Shown here piece by piece: positions 1-5,648 of a stretch of 5,648 bases of DNA. Below the pieces are notes generated by a model, which saw only the letters and a list, made by a program, of their open reading frames with translations, ran no database searches and had not been told where the DNA came from. This DNA is from Gammaproteobacteria bacterium. Its GTDB lineage: Bacteria > Pseudomonadota > Gammaproteobacteria > UBA6429 > Thiohalophilaceae. The translations under genes were made by a program, and so were the position numbers. The stretch's first letter is position 1. Each line of letters starts with the position of its first letter. Location: positions 1 to 5,648 of the forward strand of contig JAOUOK010000145.1 in assembly GCA_029880425.1 (NCBI GenBank), given 5' to 3'.

Positions 1-64
1 TTTCGCGATTCGTGAAGGCGGCCGTACTGTTGGTGCGGGTGTTGTTGCGAAGGTTATTGAATAA
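1..64 (+). CDS. tuf: Elongation factor Tu, C-terminal end (partial, 5' end outside window)
   Basis: The reading frame from position 2 gives the last 20 residues of EF-Tu, ending in AGVVAKVIE and a TAA stop at 62-64. This is the end of beta-barrel domain 3, which takes part in aminoacyl-tRNA binding. The match to the conserved FAIREGGRTVGAGVV tail is almost exact, so identity is secure although little of the gene is visible. Known context: many gammaproteobacteria have two tuf copies, and the one beside secE-nusG corresponds to E. coli tufB. A strong terminator follows 15 nt after the stop. Confidence 0.95.
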   Translation, partial: FAIREGGRTVGAGVVAKVIE

Positions 65-79
65 TATAAGTAATCTGTA

Positions 80-111
80 AAAGCCAACAGCGAAAGCTGT
101 TGGCTTTCTTT
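80..111 (+). terminator. Intrinsic terminator of the tuf transcript
   Basis: A perfect 12-bp inverted repeat (80-91 with 96-107) closes a GAAA tetraloop, and the 3' arm runs into a short T-rich stretch (105-111, interrupted by one C). This is a typical Rho-independent terminator. It lies between tuf and trnW, so either the tRNA has its own promoter or some transcription reads through. Confidence 0.85.
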
Positions 112-129
112 GCTTATAAAAAAGAGTAT

Positions 130-205
<76 letters not shown>

Positions 206-266
206 TTTTTAAGGATGGCATGGTGAAATTTGGAACTAATTTAAGTTTTTTAGAGTTTATATAAAA

Positions 267-620
267 ATGCTGGATAAAATTAAATTACTTGTCGCGCTTT
301 TATTAGTCGCAGCAGGTATAGCGGGTTTTTATTATTTCGCGGACACAGTTGAATCTGTGCTTTACCGCGTTTTGGCGTTACTGGCTGTTTTTATTGTTGC
401 ATTTATTGTCGCTTTGCAAACTCAAATCGGTTCAGACACCTGGAATTTTGGTCGTAGCGCGATTGTAGAAGTTCGTAAAGCGGTATGGCCGACCCGCTCA
501 GAAACTGTTCAGGCAACGTTAATGGTAATGGTTATGGTAATTATCATGGGTCTCATTCTTTGGTTGTTTGATATGTTGCTTTTAGAAGCAGTTCAAATGC
601 TCACCGGTCAGGGAGGCTAG
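267..620 (+). CDS. secE: Preprotein translocase subunit SecE
   Basis: SecE is the inner-membrane subunit that clamps SecY in the SecYEG protein-export channel. The 117-aa product has three hydrophobic segments at about residues 7-25, 32-50 and 83-106, the three-helix form of E. coli and relatives; many other bacteria have one helix. The conserved cytoplasmic amphipathic region and hinge, with [13 protein letters not shown] at about 67-79, precedes the last helix, which is the essential part in E. coli. Length is a little below E. coli SecE (127 aa). The ATG start has only a weak Shine-Dalgarno candidate (GAG at 253-255), but it gives a normal N-terminus and no better upstream start is visible. 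It ends in TAG, the only amber stop among the complete genes here. Confidence 0.96.
   Translation: MLDKIKLLVALLLVAAGIAGFYYFADTVESVLYRVLALLAVFIVAFIVALQTQIGSDTWNFGRSAIVEVRKAVWPTRSETVQATLMVMVMVIIMGLILWLFDMLLLEAVQMLTGQGG
611..616 (+). promoter_or_regulatory. nusG ribosome binding site inside secE
   Basis: GGGAGG lies 8 nt before the nusG ATG and within the last codons of secE, whose TAG stop is at 618-620. Translation of nusG is therefore probably coupled to ribosomes finishing secE. Confidence 0.8.
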
Positions 621-624
621 AAAC

Positions 625-1158
625 ATGGCTTTACGTTGGTATGTGGTACACGCTTATTCTGGTTTTGAGCAACAAGTCATCCGTTCTTTAGAAGAGCGTA
701 TTAAGCTGCATGGCATGGAAGATAAATTTGGTGAGATTCTTGTACCGACTGAAGAAGTTGTAGAGATGCGAGATGGCCAAAAGCGTAAAAGCTCACGTAA
801 GTTTTTCCCTGGATATGTATTAGTACAAATGGAAATGGACGATGACAGCTGGCACCTGGTAAAAGATGCACCTAAAGTCATGGGCTTTATTGGTGGCACC
901 AGTGATAAACCTGCCCCTATTACTGAAAAAGAAGCAAATGCCATTCTTAATCGTGTTCAGGAAGGTGCAGAAAAACCACGTCCTAAAGTTCTGTTTGAAC
1001 CAGGTGAAGTGGTACGTATTAATGATGGTCCATTTAATGACTTTAACGGTGTTGTTGAAGAAGTGGATTACGAAAAAAGCCGTTTACGTGTTGAAGTATC
1101 AATTTTTGGTCGTTCAACACCGGTAGATCTGGAATTTAGCCAGGTCGAAAAAGGTTAA
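625..1158 (+). CDS. nusG: Transcription termination/antitermination factor NusG
   Basis: NusG binds RNA polymerase through its N-terminal domain, reduces pausing, and uses its C-terminal KOW domain to contact Rho or ribosomal protein S10. The 177-aa product (E. coli 181) shows the NGN domain at about 1-117, starting [12 protein letters not shown] and including the [12 protein letters not shown] strand at 59-70. The KOW domain covers about 125-177, with [14 protein letters not shown] and a C-terminal [16 protein letters not shown]. Phe161 corresponds to E. coli Phe165, which is known to contact S10 and Rho. The start is fixed by a strong GGGAGG 8 nt upstream. Only 4 nt separate it from secE, so the two form an operon. 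Nothing is unusual in the protein. Confidence 0.98.
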   Translation: MALRWYVVHAYSGFEQQVIRSLEERIKLHGMEDKFGEILVPTEEVVEMRDGQKRKSSRKFFPGYVLVQMEMDDDSWHLVKDAPKVMGFIGGTSDKPAPITEKEANAILNRVQEGAEKPRPKVLFEPGEVVRINDGPFNDFNGVVEEVDYEKSRLRVEVSIFGRSTPVDLEFSQVEKG

Positions 1159-1170
1159 TTTTATATAAAT

Positions 1171-1222
1171 TGTAGGTCAGGTTTTAACCTGACAGCGGTG
1201 TCAGGCTGAAGTCTGGCCTACG
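1171..1222. repeat. Palindromic REP/MITE-like element, three-way-junction fold
   Basis: About 52 bp fold into a compact structure. The outer stem is GTAG 1172-1175 with CTAC 1218-1221, plus a T-G pair at 1171/1222. Hairpin A is 1176-1183 with 1186-1193 (8 perfect pairs drawn with a 2-nt loop, or 7 with a 4-nt loop). A 6-nt linker follows, and hairpin B is 1200-1206 with 1211-1217 (7 pairs, two G-U, loop TGAA). Ends of the form GTAGGTC...GGCCTAC, with two inner hairpins sharing GTCAGG, resemble intergenic palindromic repeats that I recall from AT- and mid-GC gammaproteobacteria. No T-tract follows, so it is not an ordinary terminator. Only one copy is in the window, so the repeat status is inferred. 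Confidence 0.5.
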
Positions 1223-1233
1223 TTGTTGTAACA

Positions 1234-1272
1234 GGGGAGACGAGCTTTAAAAGTAGCGAGTCGCTTGCACCC
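1234..1272 (+). promoter_or_regulatory. Probable L1-binding site in the rplKA leader mRNA
   Basis: In E. coli, L1 represses rplK-rplA translation by binding the mRNA just before rplK at a site that mimics the 23S rRNA L1 site. Here GGG (1234-1236) can pair with CCC (1270-1272), followed by an asymmetric internal loop containing GAGA and CA. A second stem is CGAGC 1241-1245 with GCTTG 1263-1267. The GGGAGAC strand and the CACCC strand resemble, from memory, the GGGAGGC and CCACCC strands of the E. coli 23S L1 site. Position just ahead of the rplK ribosome binding site fits. The fold was done by eye. Confidence 0.5.
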
Positions 1273-1289
1273 AAACCAGGAGTAATAAA

Positions 1290-1721
1290 ATGGCTAAGAA
1301 AGTCGAAGCATACATCAAGTTGCAGGTACCTGCACAAGATGCAAATCCAAGTCCACCTGTTGGTCCTGCATTAGGTCAGCATGGTGTGAATATTATGGAA
1401 TTCTGTAAAGCGTTTAATGCACAAACGCAAAACCTTGAAAAAGGTATGCCGGTTCCAGTTGTCATTACGGTTTATAACGATCGTAGTTTCACATTCATTA
1501 TGAAAACACCACCAGCGGCAATCTTGTTAAAGAAGGCAGCAGGTATCCAGAAAGGATCAGGTGTTCCTAATCGCGATAAAGTGGGTTCAGTAACTCGTGC
1601 GCAATTAGAAGAAATTGTTAAAACAAAAGAACCCGATTTAACTGCAGCCGATATGGATGCAGCTGTTCGTACTATTGCAGGCACTGCGCGTAGTATGGGT
1701 CTCGAAACGGAGGGCGTGTAA
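1290..1721 (+). CDS. rplK: 50S ribosomal protein L11
   Basis: L11 forms the base of the L7/L12 stalk with the GTPase-associated region of 23S rRNA and is needed for stringent RelA activation. The 143-aa protein (E. coli 142) has the usual two domains. The N-terminal domain is about residues 1-72, with the proline-rich switch [14 protein letters not shown] at 19-32 where Pro22/Pro23 lie in the thiostrepton-binding region. The C-terminal rRNA-binding domain is about 75-143, with [18 protein letters not shown] at 74-91 and the ending [10 protein letters not shown]. The ATG has a good AGGAG 7 nt upstream (1278-1282). It is followed with no gap by rplA. Translation is probably controlled by L1 through the leader at 1234-1272. 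Confidence 0.98.
   Translation: MAKKVEAYIKLQVPAQDANPSPPVGPALGQHGVNIMEFCKAFNAQTQNLEKGMPVPVVITVYNDRSFTFIMKTPPAAILLKKAAGIQKGSGVPNRDKVGSVTRAQLEEIVKTKEPDLTAADMDAAVRTIAGTARSMGLETEGV
1709..1714 (+). promoter_or_regulatory. rplA ribosome binding site inside rplK
   Basis: GGAGGG lies 7 nt before the rplA ATG and within the last codons of rplK. The rplK TAA (1719-1721) abuts the rplA ATG (1722), an arrangement that favours translational coupling, so repression by L1 at the rplK leader would reach both genes. Confidence 0.75.
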
Positions 1722-2417
1722 ATGGCCAAGTTAAATAAACGCCAAAAAGCCATTCAGGAAAAAATTGAGCATGGCAAAGTTTACTCTGTTGATGATGCAA
1801 TGGCTTTATTGAAAGATATGCCTAAAGCCAAGTTTACTGAATCAGTTGATGTGTCAGTTAACCTGGGTGTTGACCCTCGTAAATCTGACCAGGTTGTTCG
1901 AAGCGCAACTGTATTACCGCACGGTACAGGTAAAACTGTTCGTGTTGCTGTTTTCACGCAGGGTGAAAATGCAGAGAAGGCTAAAGCTGCCGGTGCAGAC
2001 ATTGTTGGTTTTGAAGATTTAGCTGAAGATGTTAAAAATGGCAACATGGATTTTGATGTTGTTATTGCAACACCTGATGCTATGCGTATTGTTGGTCAAC
2101 TCGGCCAGGTTTTAGGTCCTCGTGGTTTAATGCCTAATCCTAAAGTAGGTACAGTAACACCTGATGTTGAAACTGCAGTTAAAAATGCTAAATCAGGCCA
2201 GGTTCGTTACCGTACAGATAAAGCCGGTATCATCCATTGCCCAATTGGTAATGTTGATTTTGACGTGAATACCTTGAAAGAAAATTTAGAAGCGTTATTG
2301 GTTGATTTGAAAAAAATCAAACCCGCTTCGGCGAAAGGTCAATATATCAAGAAAATTTCTGTTTCCAGCACGATGGGACCAGGCATCATGATTGACCAAA
2401 CCAGCTTAGCTATCTAA
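1722..2417 (+). CDS. rplA: 50S ribosomal protein L1
   Basis: L1 binds the mobile L1 stalk of 23S rRNA near the E site and helps deacylated tRNA leave. In E. coli it also represses its own operon. The product is 231 aa (E. coli 234). Domain I is made of about residues 1-67 and 160-231, and the inserted domain II is about 68-159. The family signature [14 protein letters not shown] is at 131-144. The RNA-contacting region [21 protein letters not shown], near residues 37-57, and the C-terminal SSTMGPG motif are intact. It starts directly after the rplK stop, so the two form one translational unit. The frame ends with TAA at 2415-2417, and a long structured leader follows before rplJ. Confidence 0.98.
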   Translation: MAKLNKRQKAIQEKIEHGKVYSVDDAMALLKDMPKAKFTESVDVSVNLGVDPRKSDQVVRSATVLPHGTGKTVRVAVFTQGENAEKAKAAGADIVGFEDLAEDVKNGNMDFDVVIATPDAMRIVGQLGQVLGPRGLMPNPKVGTVTPDVETAVKNAKSGQVRYRTDKAGIIHCPIGNVDFDVNTLKENLEALLVDLKKIKPASAKGQYIKKISVSSTMGPGIMIDQTSLAI

Positions 2418-2418
2418 T
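2392..2418 (+). promoter_or_regulatory. Weak candidate promoter for the rplJL-rpoBC unit
   Basis: TTGACC (2392-2397) matches a -35 box well, and TCTAAT (2413-2418), overlapping the rplA stop codon, matches 5 of 6 bases of TATAAT. The spacing is only 15 nt, which is short, and the mismatch is at the important second position. In E. coli a promoter (PL10) lies in the equivalent place upstream of rplJ. This is the best candidate I can see by eye, not a firm call. Confidence 0.25.
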
Positions 2419-2440
2419 TAAGCGGGTTAAATGAAACACA

Positions 2441-2464
2441 AACAAATCGGAAGTCTGATTTGTT
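2441..2464 (+). other. Hairpin just after rplA
   Basis: A 10-bp stem (2441-2450 with 2455-2464, one G-U pair) closes an AAGT loop. It is followed by AAAAAG instead of T residues, so it is unlikely to be a simple terminator on the + strand. It may protect the 3' end of a processed rplKA message or form the first arm of the rplJ leader. The stem is clear but its role is unknown. Confidence 0.5.
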
Positions 2465-2470
2465 AAAAAG

Positions 2471-2667
2471 AACTTTGGGGCCGCTGCCTGGTTTTACCAG
2501 GCAACGTCCATCAAAGACCGTGGGTACGAAGTGTGCGATGTGTAAAAACTGAATCACTTTGCTAAACAAACGAGAGTTTGGCCGACGCAGATGGTGCTCT
2601 GAAACAGACAAAAATCTGCTCAGGACGCTGTTATAAACCACGGAATGTTTAGTTTTAAATATTCCGT
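2471..2667 (+). promoter_or_regulatory. L10 leader: autoregulatory rplJ mRNA leader binding L10-L12
   Basis: In E. coli the L10-L12 complex binds this leader through a kink-turn region and represses rplJL translation. Visible here: hairpin 2485-2492 with 2496-2503; the conserved-looking stretch CCATCAAAGACCGTGGG at 2508-2524; a GAGA-capped hairpin 2567-2571 with 2576-2580; and the box ACGCAGATGGTGC at 2585-2597, which I recall as typical of gammaproteobacterial L10 leaders. The last box sits in a stem 2587-2592 with 2614-2619 with an asymmetric inner loop that could be the protein site. A long-range pairing, CCGTGG 2518-2523 with CCACGG 2638-2643, would close the whole domain. A further hairpin is 2640-2650 with 2657-2667. 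Boundaries are approximate. Confidence 0.75.
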
Positions 2668-2678
2668 ATTGTCCAATG

Positions 2679-2713
2679 ATAGAACAAGGTTCGCCTTATT
2701 CTATTTATTTATA
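2679..2713 (+). terminator. Terminator-like or attenuator hairpin before the rplJ ribosome binding site
   Basis: An 11-pair stem with one C-A mismatch (2679-2689 with 2694-2704) closes a TTCG loop and is followed by a T-rich stretch (TTATTTAT, 2705-2712). It ends just before the rplJ Shine-Dalgarno sequence at 2714-2718. The tail is not a pure T-tract and the stem is mostly A-T, so termination, if any, would be partial. It could instead control access to the ribosome binding site. Confidence 0.35.
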
Positions 2714-2726
2714 GAGGTGAGTTCAC

Positions 2727-3254
2727 GTGGCACTTAGTTTTAATGAAAAAGAAGCTATCGTCGCTGAAGTCGCTGAAATTGCGAACAGTGCACATTCTGT
2801 TGTTATAGCAGAGTACGCTGGGCTTGAGTCGAATGACATGAACATCTTACGTGATAATGCACGTAAGGGTGGTGCTTGCATTCGTGTAGTAAAAAATACT
2901 CTCGCTCGACGCGCAATTGAAGGAACTGAATACGCTTGTTTACAGGATTCTCTTGTAGGCCCGCTAGTGATGGCATTTTCCCAGGAAGATCCAGGCTCAG
3001 CGGCACGTGTATTCAAGGACTTCGCCAAGGAAAACGATAAGCTTGTTGTTAAAGCATTATCTATAAGTGGTCAGTTGCTTGAAGCATCTGAACTCGATCG
3101 TTTAGCAAGTTTACCGACAAAAGATCAGGCTATCAGCATGCTTATGTCGGTCATGCAAGCACCTGTTACTAAGCTTGCACGTACGCTTAACGAAGTCCCT
3201 GGTAAATTGGTACGTACTGTTGCTGCAATCCGCGATGATAAGCAAGCTGCTTAA
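2727..3254 (+). CDS. rplJ: 50S ribosomal protein L10
   Basis: L10 anchors the L7/L12 dimers to the ribosomal stalk base and, with L12, represses its own mRNA. The product is 175 aa. The N-terminal rRNA-binding domain (about 1-130) contains IAEYAGL at 27-33, IRVVKNTLARRAIEGT at 52-67 and the DRLASLP segment at 124-130. The C-terminal helix that binds L12 dimers follows. It is about 10 residues longer than E. coli L10 (165 aa): the tail has two similar segments, KLART (149-153) and KLVRT (160-164), where E. coli has one; I believe this longer tail also occurs in other gammaproteobacteria. The start is GTG, chosen because GAGGT (2714-2718) lies 8 nt upstream and the protein then begins MALSFNEKEAIV, like E. 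coli. It ends in tandem TAA-TAA. Confidence 0.97.
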   Translation: MALSFNEKEAIVAEVAEIANSAHSVVIAEYAGLESNDMNILRDNARKGGACIRVVKNTLARRAIEGTEYACLQDSLVGPLVMAFSQEDPGSAARVFKDFAKENDKLVVKALSISGQLLEASELDRLASLPTKDQAISMLMSVMQAPVTKLARTLNEVPGKLVRTVAAIRDDKQAA

Positions 3255-3265
3255 TAAAGCGGCTT
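3244..3265 (+). other. Intercistronic hairpin over the rplJ stop codon
   Basis: A 9-bp stem (3244-3252 with 3257-3265, one T-G pair) closes an AATA loop and includes the first base of the rplJ TAA stop in its 5' arm. No T-tract follows. Position in the rplJ-rplL gap suggests a role in coupling or in setting the higher output of rplL, which is made at several copies per L10; that role is inferred. Confidence 0.5.
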
Positions 3266-3305
3266 AGAAAGAACTGAAGTTAAAAAATATTTTAGGAGAT
3301 TTAAA

Positions 3306-3680
3306 ATGGCTGTTTCTAAAGACGATATATTAGAATCGATCAGCAATATGTCTGTAATGGACGTTGTTGAATTAATTGAAGCAATGGAAGAAAAATTCGG
3401 CGTTTCTGCTGCTGCTGCTGTAGCTGCTGCACCTGCTGCTGCTGCTGGTGGCGAAGCTGCTGCTGAGAAAGATGAGTTTGATGTTGTACTTACAGGTTTC
3501 GGCGACAAGAAAGTTGGCGTAATTAAAGCTGTACGTGGCATCACTGGTCTTGGCTTAAAAGAAGCGAAAGAAATGGTTGAAGGCGCACCAGCTCCTGTTA
3601 AGGAAGGTGTTGCTAAGGCTGAAGCTGAAGATATTAAGAAGCAATTGGAAGAAGCTGGCGGTACAGTCGAGCTTAAATAA
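3306..3680 (+). CDS. rplL: 50S ribosomal protein L7/L12
   Basis: L7/L12 is the multi-copy stalk protein that recruits and activates translational GTPases. The 124-aa product (E. coli 121) shows the N-terminal dimerisation and L10-binding domain (about 1-33), a flexible Ala-rich hinge (about 34-54, with runs of four, three, four and three Ala) and the globular C-terminal domain (about 55-124). The factor-binding segment [19 protein letters not shown] is at 74-92. The acidic, Ala-rich composition is typical. A strong AGGAG lies 7 nt before the ATG (3294-3298), better than for most genes here, in keeping with the need for about four or more copies per ribosome. Thirteen of the 14 hinge alanines use the same codon, GCT. 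Confidence 0.98.
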   Translation: MAVSKDDILESISNMSVMDVVELIEAMEEKFGVSAAAAVAAAPAAAAGGEAAAEKDEFDVVLTGFGDKKVGVIKAVRGITGLGLKEAKEMVEGAPAPVKEGVAKAEAEDIKKQLEEAGGTVELK

Positions 3681-3690
3681 TTGCGACTTA

Positions 3691-3748
3691 TTCTGCATAA
3701 AACCTGGGATGGTTCCGCTGCTTGCAGTGGGCAGCCCGGGTTGCAGAA
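3691..3748 (+). other. First large hairpin of the rplL-rpoB spacer
   Basis: A three-part stem: TTCTGC 3691-3696 with GCAGAA 3743-3748, then an ATAA bulge on the 5' side, AACCTGGG 3701-3708 with 3735-3742 (one T-G pair), and an apical hairpin 3715-3720 with 3725-3730 (one G-T pair, loop CTTG). It is followed by A residues, so it is not an intrinsic terminator. In E. coli the rplL-rpoB spacer carries an RNase III processing site, and this long imperfect duplex is in the right place for one. Confidence 0.55.
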
Positions 3749-3762
3749 AAAATGAAGAAATT

Positions 3763-3813
3763 CACAATAGGCTGGTAACCATATGGTTACCGGCCTGTTG
3801 TGTCTTCTTTATT
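3763..3813 (+). terminator. Attenuator hairpin between rplL and rpoB
   Basis: An 18-bp stem without mismatches (two G-U pairs) joins 3763-3780 with 3785-3802 around an ATAT loop. It is followed by the pyrimidine-rich tail TCTTCTTTATT (3803-3813). GAAGA at 3754-3758 could extend the stem by pairing with TCTTC at 3803-3807. In E. coli a partial terminator in this spacer lowers rpoBC transcription relative to rplJL. The imperfect T-tract fits partial termination. The long duplex could also be cut by RNase III, so attenuation and processing are both possible. Confidence 0.6.
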
Positions 3814-3875
3814 ATGAATGGAAATTTATAAAAAAATTAAATTTTTAAGGCTAACTGCTAAAAGCAAGGTGTCTG

Positions 3876-5648
3876 ATGGCTTACTCATTTACAGAAAAGA
3901 AACGGATTCGTAAATATTTTGGTAAACGTGCCGAAGTTTTAGAAATCCCCTATTTATTAGCTACGCAAATTGAATCTTATCGTGGTTTCTTACAGCAGGA
4001 CACTCCTGAAGAAGAACTCAAAGATCAAGGTTTACACGCTGCGTTTAAATCAGTATTTCCAATTGTTAGTTACTCCGGTAATGCTGCACTTGAATATGTG
4101 GGCTACCGATTGGGTACACCTGTTTTTGACGTTAAAGAATGTCAGATGCGGGGAGTAACATACTCTGCACCATTACGCGTTAAGGTTCGTTTAATCATTT
4201 ATGATAAAGACGTTAAAACGCCAACGGTAAAAGACATCCGTGAGCAGGAAGTTTACATGGGTGAAATTCCACTCATGACAGATAACGGTACCTTTGTTAT
4301 TAATGGTACTGAGCGTGTTATCGTTTCTCAATTACACCGTTCACCGGGTGTATTCTTCGATCACGACAAGGGCAAAACCCACTCTTCGGGTAAACTGTTA
4401 TTTAATGCCCGTGTTATTCCATACCGTGGTTCGTGGTTAGATTTTGAATTTGATCCAAAAGATGCGTTATTCACGCGTATTGATCGCCGTCGTAAATTAC
4501 CAGTGACTATCTTGTTGCGTGCTTTAGGCTACAACAATGAAGAAATGCTGGATATGTTCTTCGAAAAGACCAGCTTTAAAGCTGCAAAAGAAGGTTTCGA
4601 CATGACGCTGGTTCCCGAGCGTTTACGTGGTGAAGCGGCAACATTTGATATTAAGATTAAAAATAAAGTTATCGTTGAAGAAGGTCGTCGTATTACTGCG
4701 CGCCATATTCGTGAGCTTGAAAAAGCCGGTGTAACAGCATTAAATGTACCTGAAGACTACCTTTATGAAAAAGTGATGGCTAAAGACATCATTAACAAGG
4801 AAACAGGTGAAATTGTTGCAACAGCAAACCAGGAAATCACGCCTGAATTAGTTGAACTGTTAAAAGAAGCGGGTATTAAAGAATTCGATACCATCTTTAC
4901 TAATGACCTCGATCACGGTGCTTACATTTCTACAACGTTAGCAATCGATCCAAGCACCACTCAGCTTGAAGCGCAAATTGAAATTTATCGTATGATGCGC
5001 CCGGGTGAGCCACCAACCAAGGATTCAGCTGAAAACTTATTCAAGAATTTATTTTTCAGTTCAGAACGTTATGACCTTTCAACTGTAGGTCGTATGAAGT
5101 TCAACCGTCGTGTTGGTCGTGAAGAAGTTGATGGTGAAGGTACGCTTTCAAACGAAGATATCCTTGCTGTAATCAAAACACTCATCGATATTCGTGACGG
5201 TCGCGGCATTGTTGATGATATTGACCATCTTGGTAACCGCCGTATTCGTTCTGTTGGTGAGATGGCAGAAAATCAATTCCGTGTAGGTGTTGTTCGTGTT
5301 GAGCGTGCAGTAAAAGAACGTTTGACCCTGGCAGAAGCAGACAACCTGATGCCCCAGGAAATGATTAATGCAAAACCTGTTTCAGCAGCGGTTAAAGAAT
5401 TCTTTGGTTCAAGTCAGCTTTCTCAGTTCATGGATCAAAATAACCCGTTATCTGAAATTACCCATAAACGTCGTATTTCAGCATTAGGCCCGGGTGGTTT
5501 AACTCGTGAACGTGCTGGTTTCGAAGTACGTGATGTGCATCCAACACATTACGGTCGAGTTTGCCCGATTGAAACACCTGAGGGTCCAAATATCGGCCTG
5601 ATTAACTCGCTGTCTATTTATGCACGTACTAACGATTATGGCTTCCTA
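3876..5648 (+). CDS. rpoB: DNA-directed RNA polymerase subunit beta (partial, 3' end outside window)
   Basis: The beta subunit forms one pincer of RNA polymerase and part of its active site. The open frame gives 591 residues with no stop, just under half of the usual ~1340-1360. It starts [18 protein letters not shown] and includes [37 protein letters not shown] protrusion sequence, the MMRPGEPP motif at 373-380, and the rifampicin region beginning [15 protein letters not shown] at 511-525. Numbering there is E. coli +4: Gln517, Asp520, His530 and Ser535 match E. coli Q513, D516, H526 and S531, all in the sensitive form. The ATG has a moderate AAGG 6 nt upstream (3866-3869). It probably shares a transcript with rplJL, reduced by the attenuator at 3763-3813, and rpoC should follow. 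Confidence 0.98.
   Translation, partial: MAYSFTEKKRIRKYFGKRAEVLEIPYLLATQIESYRGFLQQDTPEEELKDQGLHAAFKSVFPIVSYSGNAALEYVGYRLGTPVFDVKECQMRGVTYSAPLRVKVRLIIYDKDVKTPTVKDIREQEVYMGEIPLMTDNGTFVINGTERVIVSQLHRSPGVFFDHDKGKTHSSGKLLFNARVIPYRGSWLDFEFDPKDALFTRIDRRRKLPVTILLRALGYNNEEMLDMFFEKTSFKAAKEGFDMTLVPERLRGEAATFDIKIKNKVIVEEGRRITARHIRELEKAGVTALNVPEDYLYEKVMAKDIINKETGEIVATANQEITPELVELLKEAGIKEFDTIFTNDLDHGAYISTTLAIDPSTTQLEAQIEIYRMMRPGEPPTKDSAENLFKNLFFSSERYDLSTVGRMKFNRRVGREEVDGEGTLSNEDILAVIKTLIDIRDGRGIVDDIDHLGNRRIRSVGEMAENQFRVGVVRVERAVKERLTLAEADNLMPQEMINAKPVSAAVKEFFGSSQLSQFMDQNNPLSEITHKRRISALGPGGLTRERAGFEVRDVHPTHYGRVCPIETPEGPNIGLINSLSIYARTNDYGFL

Noticed and set aside
215..226. Three-codon frame (Met-Ala-Trp-stop) just after tRNA-Trp, suggestive of a tryptophan-sensing leader.
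   Set aside because: Only one Trp codon, no spaced ribosome binding site, and no attenuator hairpins follow; secE has no link to Trp supply.
1223..1251. TTGTTG (1223-1228) and TTTAAA (1246-1251) with 17-nt spacing as an rplK promoter.
   Set aside because: Both boxes are weak, and a start from it would remove the likely L1-binding site from the mRNA.
2431..2466. An 11-codon upstream reading frame (ATG at 2431, TAA at 2464) in the rplJ leader, covering the 2441-2464 hairpin.
   Set aside because: There is no Shine-Dalgarno sequence before it and the codons form no leader-peptide pattern such as repeated regulatory codons; chance occurrence is likely.
3251..3544. Long reverse-strand open frame opposite rplL, rich in Ala and Ser.
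   Set aside because: It is the complement of the low-complexity GCT hinge tract and the conserved rplL frame, with no recognisable domain or ribosome binding site.
3833..3846. A/T-rich inverted repeat before rpoB (A-run then T-run).
   Set aside because: The stem is only about 5 A-T pairs and is probably just compositional; no terminator or promoter role can be supported.
5406..5486. Possible rifampicin-resistance changes in rpoB cluster I.
   Set aside because: All the key residues I can align (equivalents of E. coli Q513, D516, H526, R529, S531, L533) are in the sensitive form.

Overview
The window is a conserved chromosomal block of a gammaproteobacterium: end of tuf, tRNA-Trp, secE, nusG, rplK, rplA, rplJ, rplL and the first 591 codons of rpoB, all on the + strand. 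Gene order, a three-helix SecE, a 177-aa NusG and an RpoB that aligns with E. coli RpoB at a constant +4 offset around the rifampicin region all point to Gammaproteobacteria. The base composition is moderately AT-rich. The tRNA gene between tuf and secE is found in several non-enteric lineages and not in E. coli. I cannot name the genus.

Layout. Positions 1-64 are the EF-Tu C-terminus, followed by a strong intrinsic terminator (80-111). trnW (130-205) starts only about 18 nt after it. secE (267-620) and nusG (625-1158) are coupled, with the nusG ribosome binding site inside the last secE codons. The nusG-rplK spacer holds a compact palindromic element that looks mobile (1171-1222) and then a probable L1-binding mRNA site (1234-1272). 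rplK (1290-1721) and rplA (1722-2417) are adjacent with no gap. The 309-nt rplA-rplJ spacer holds the L10 leader, several hairpins and a weak promoter candidate. rplJ (2727-3254, GTG start) and rplL (3306-3680) are separated by 51 nt, with a hairpin over the rplJ stop. The 195-nt rplL-rpoB spacer has two large hairpins in the position of the attenuator and RNase III region known from E. coli. rpoB (3876-5648) runs off the end.

The genes together supply protein export (SecE), transcription elongation and transcription-translation coupling (NusG), the L1 and L11/L10/L12 stalk parts of the 50S subunit, and the beta subunit of RNA polymerase. The RNA structures in the spacers are where ribosomal protein and RNA polymerase synthesis are balanced. 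I found no undescribed enzyme system or defence system. The points worth a second look are all in the non-coding spacers: the REP/MITE-like insertion ahead of rplK, competing pairings in the rplJ leader, and the paired hairpins before rpoB.
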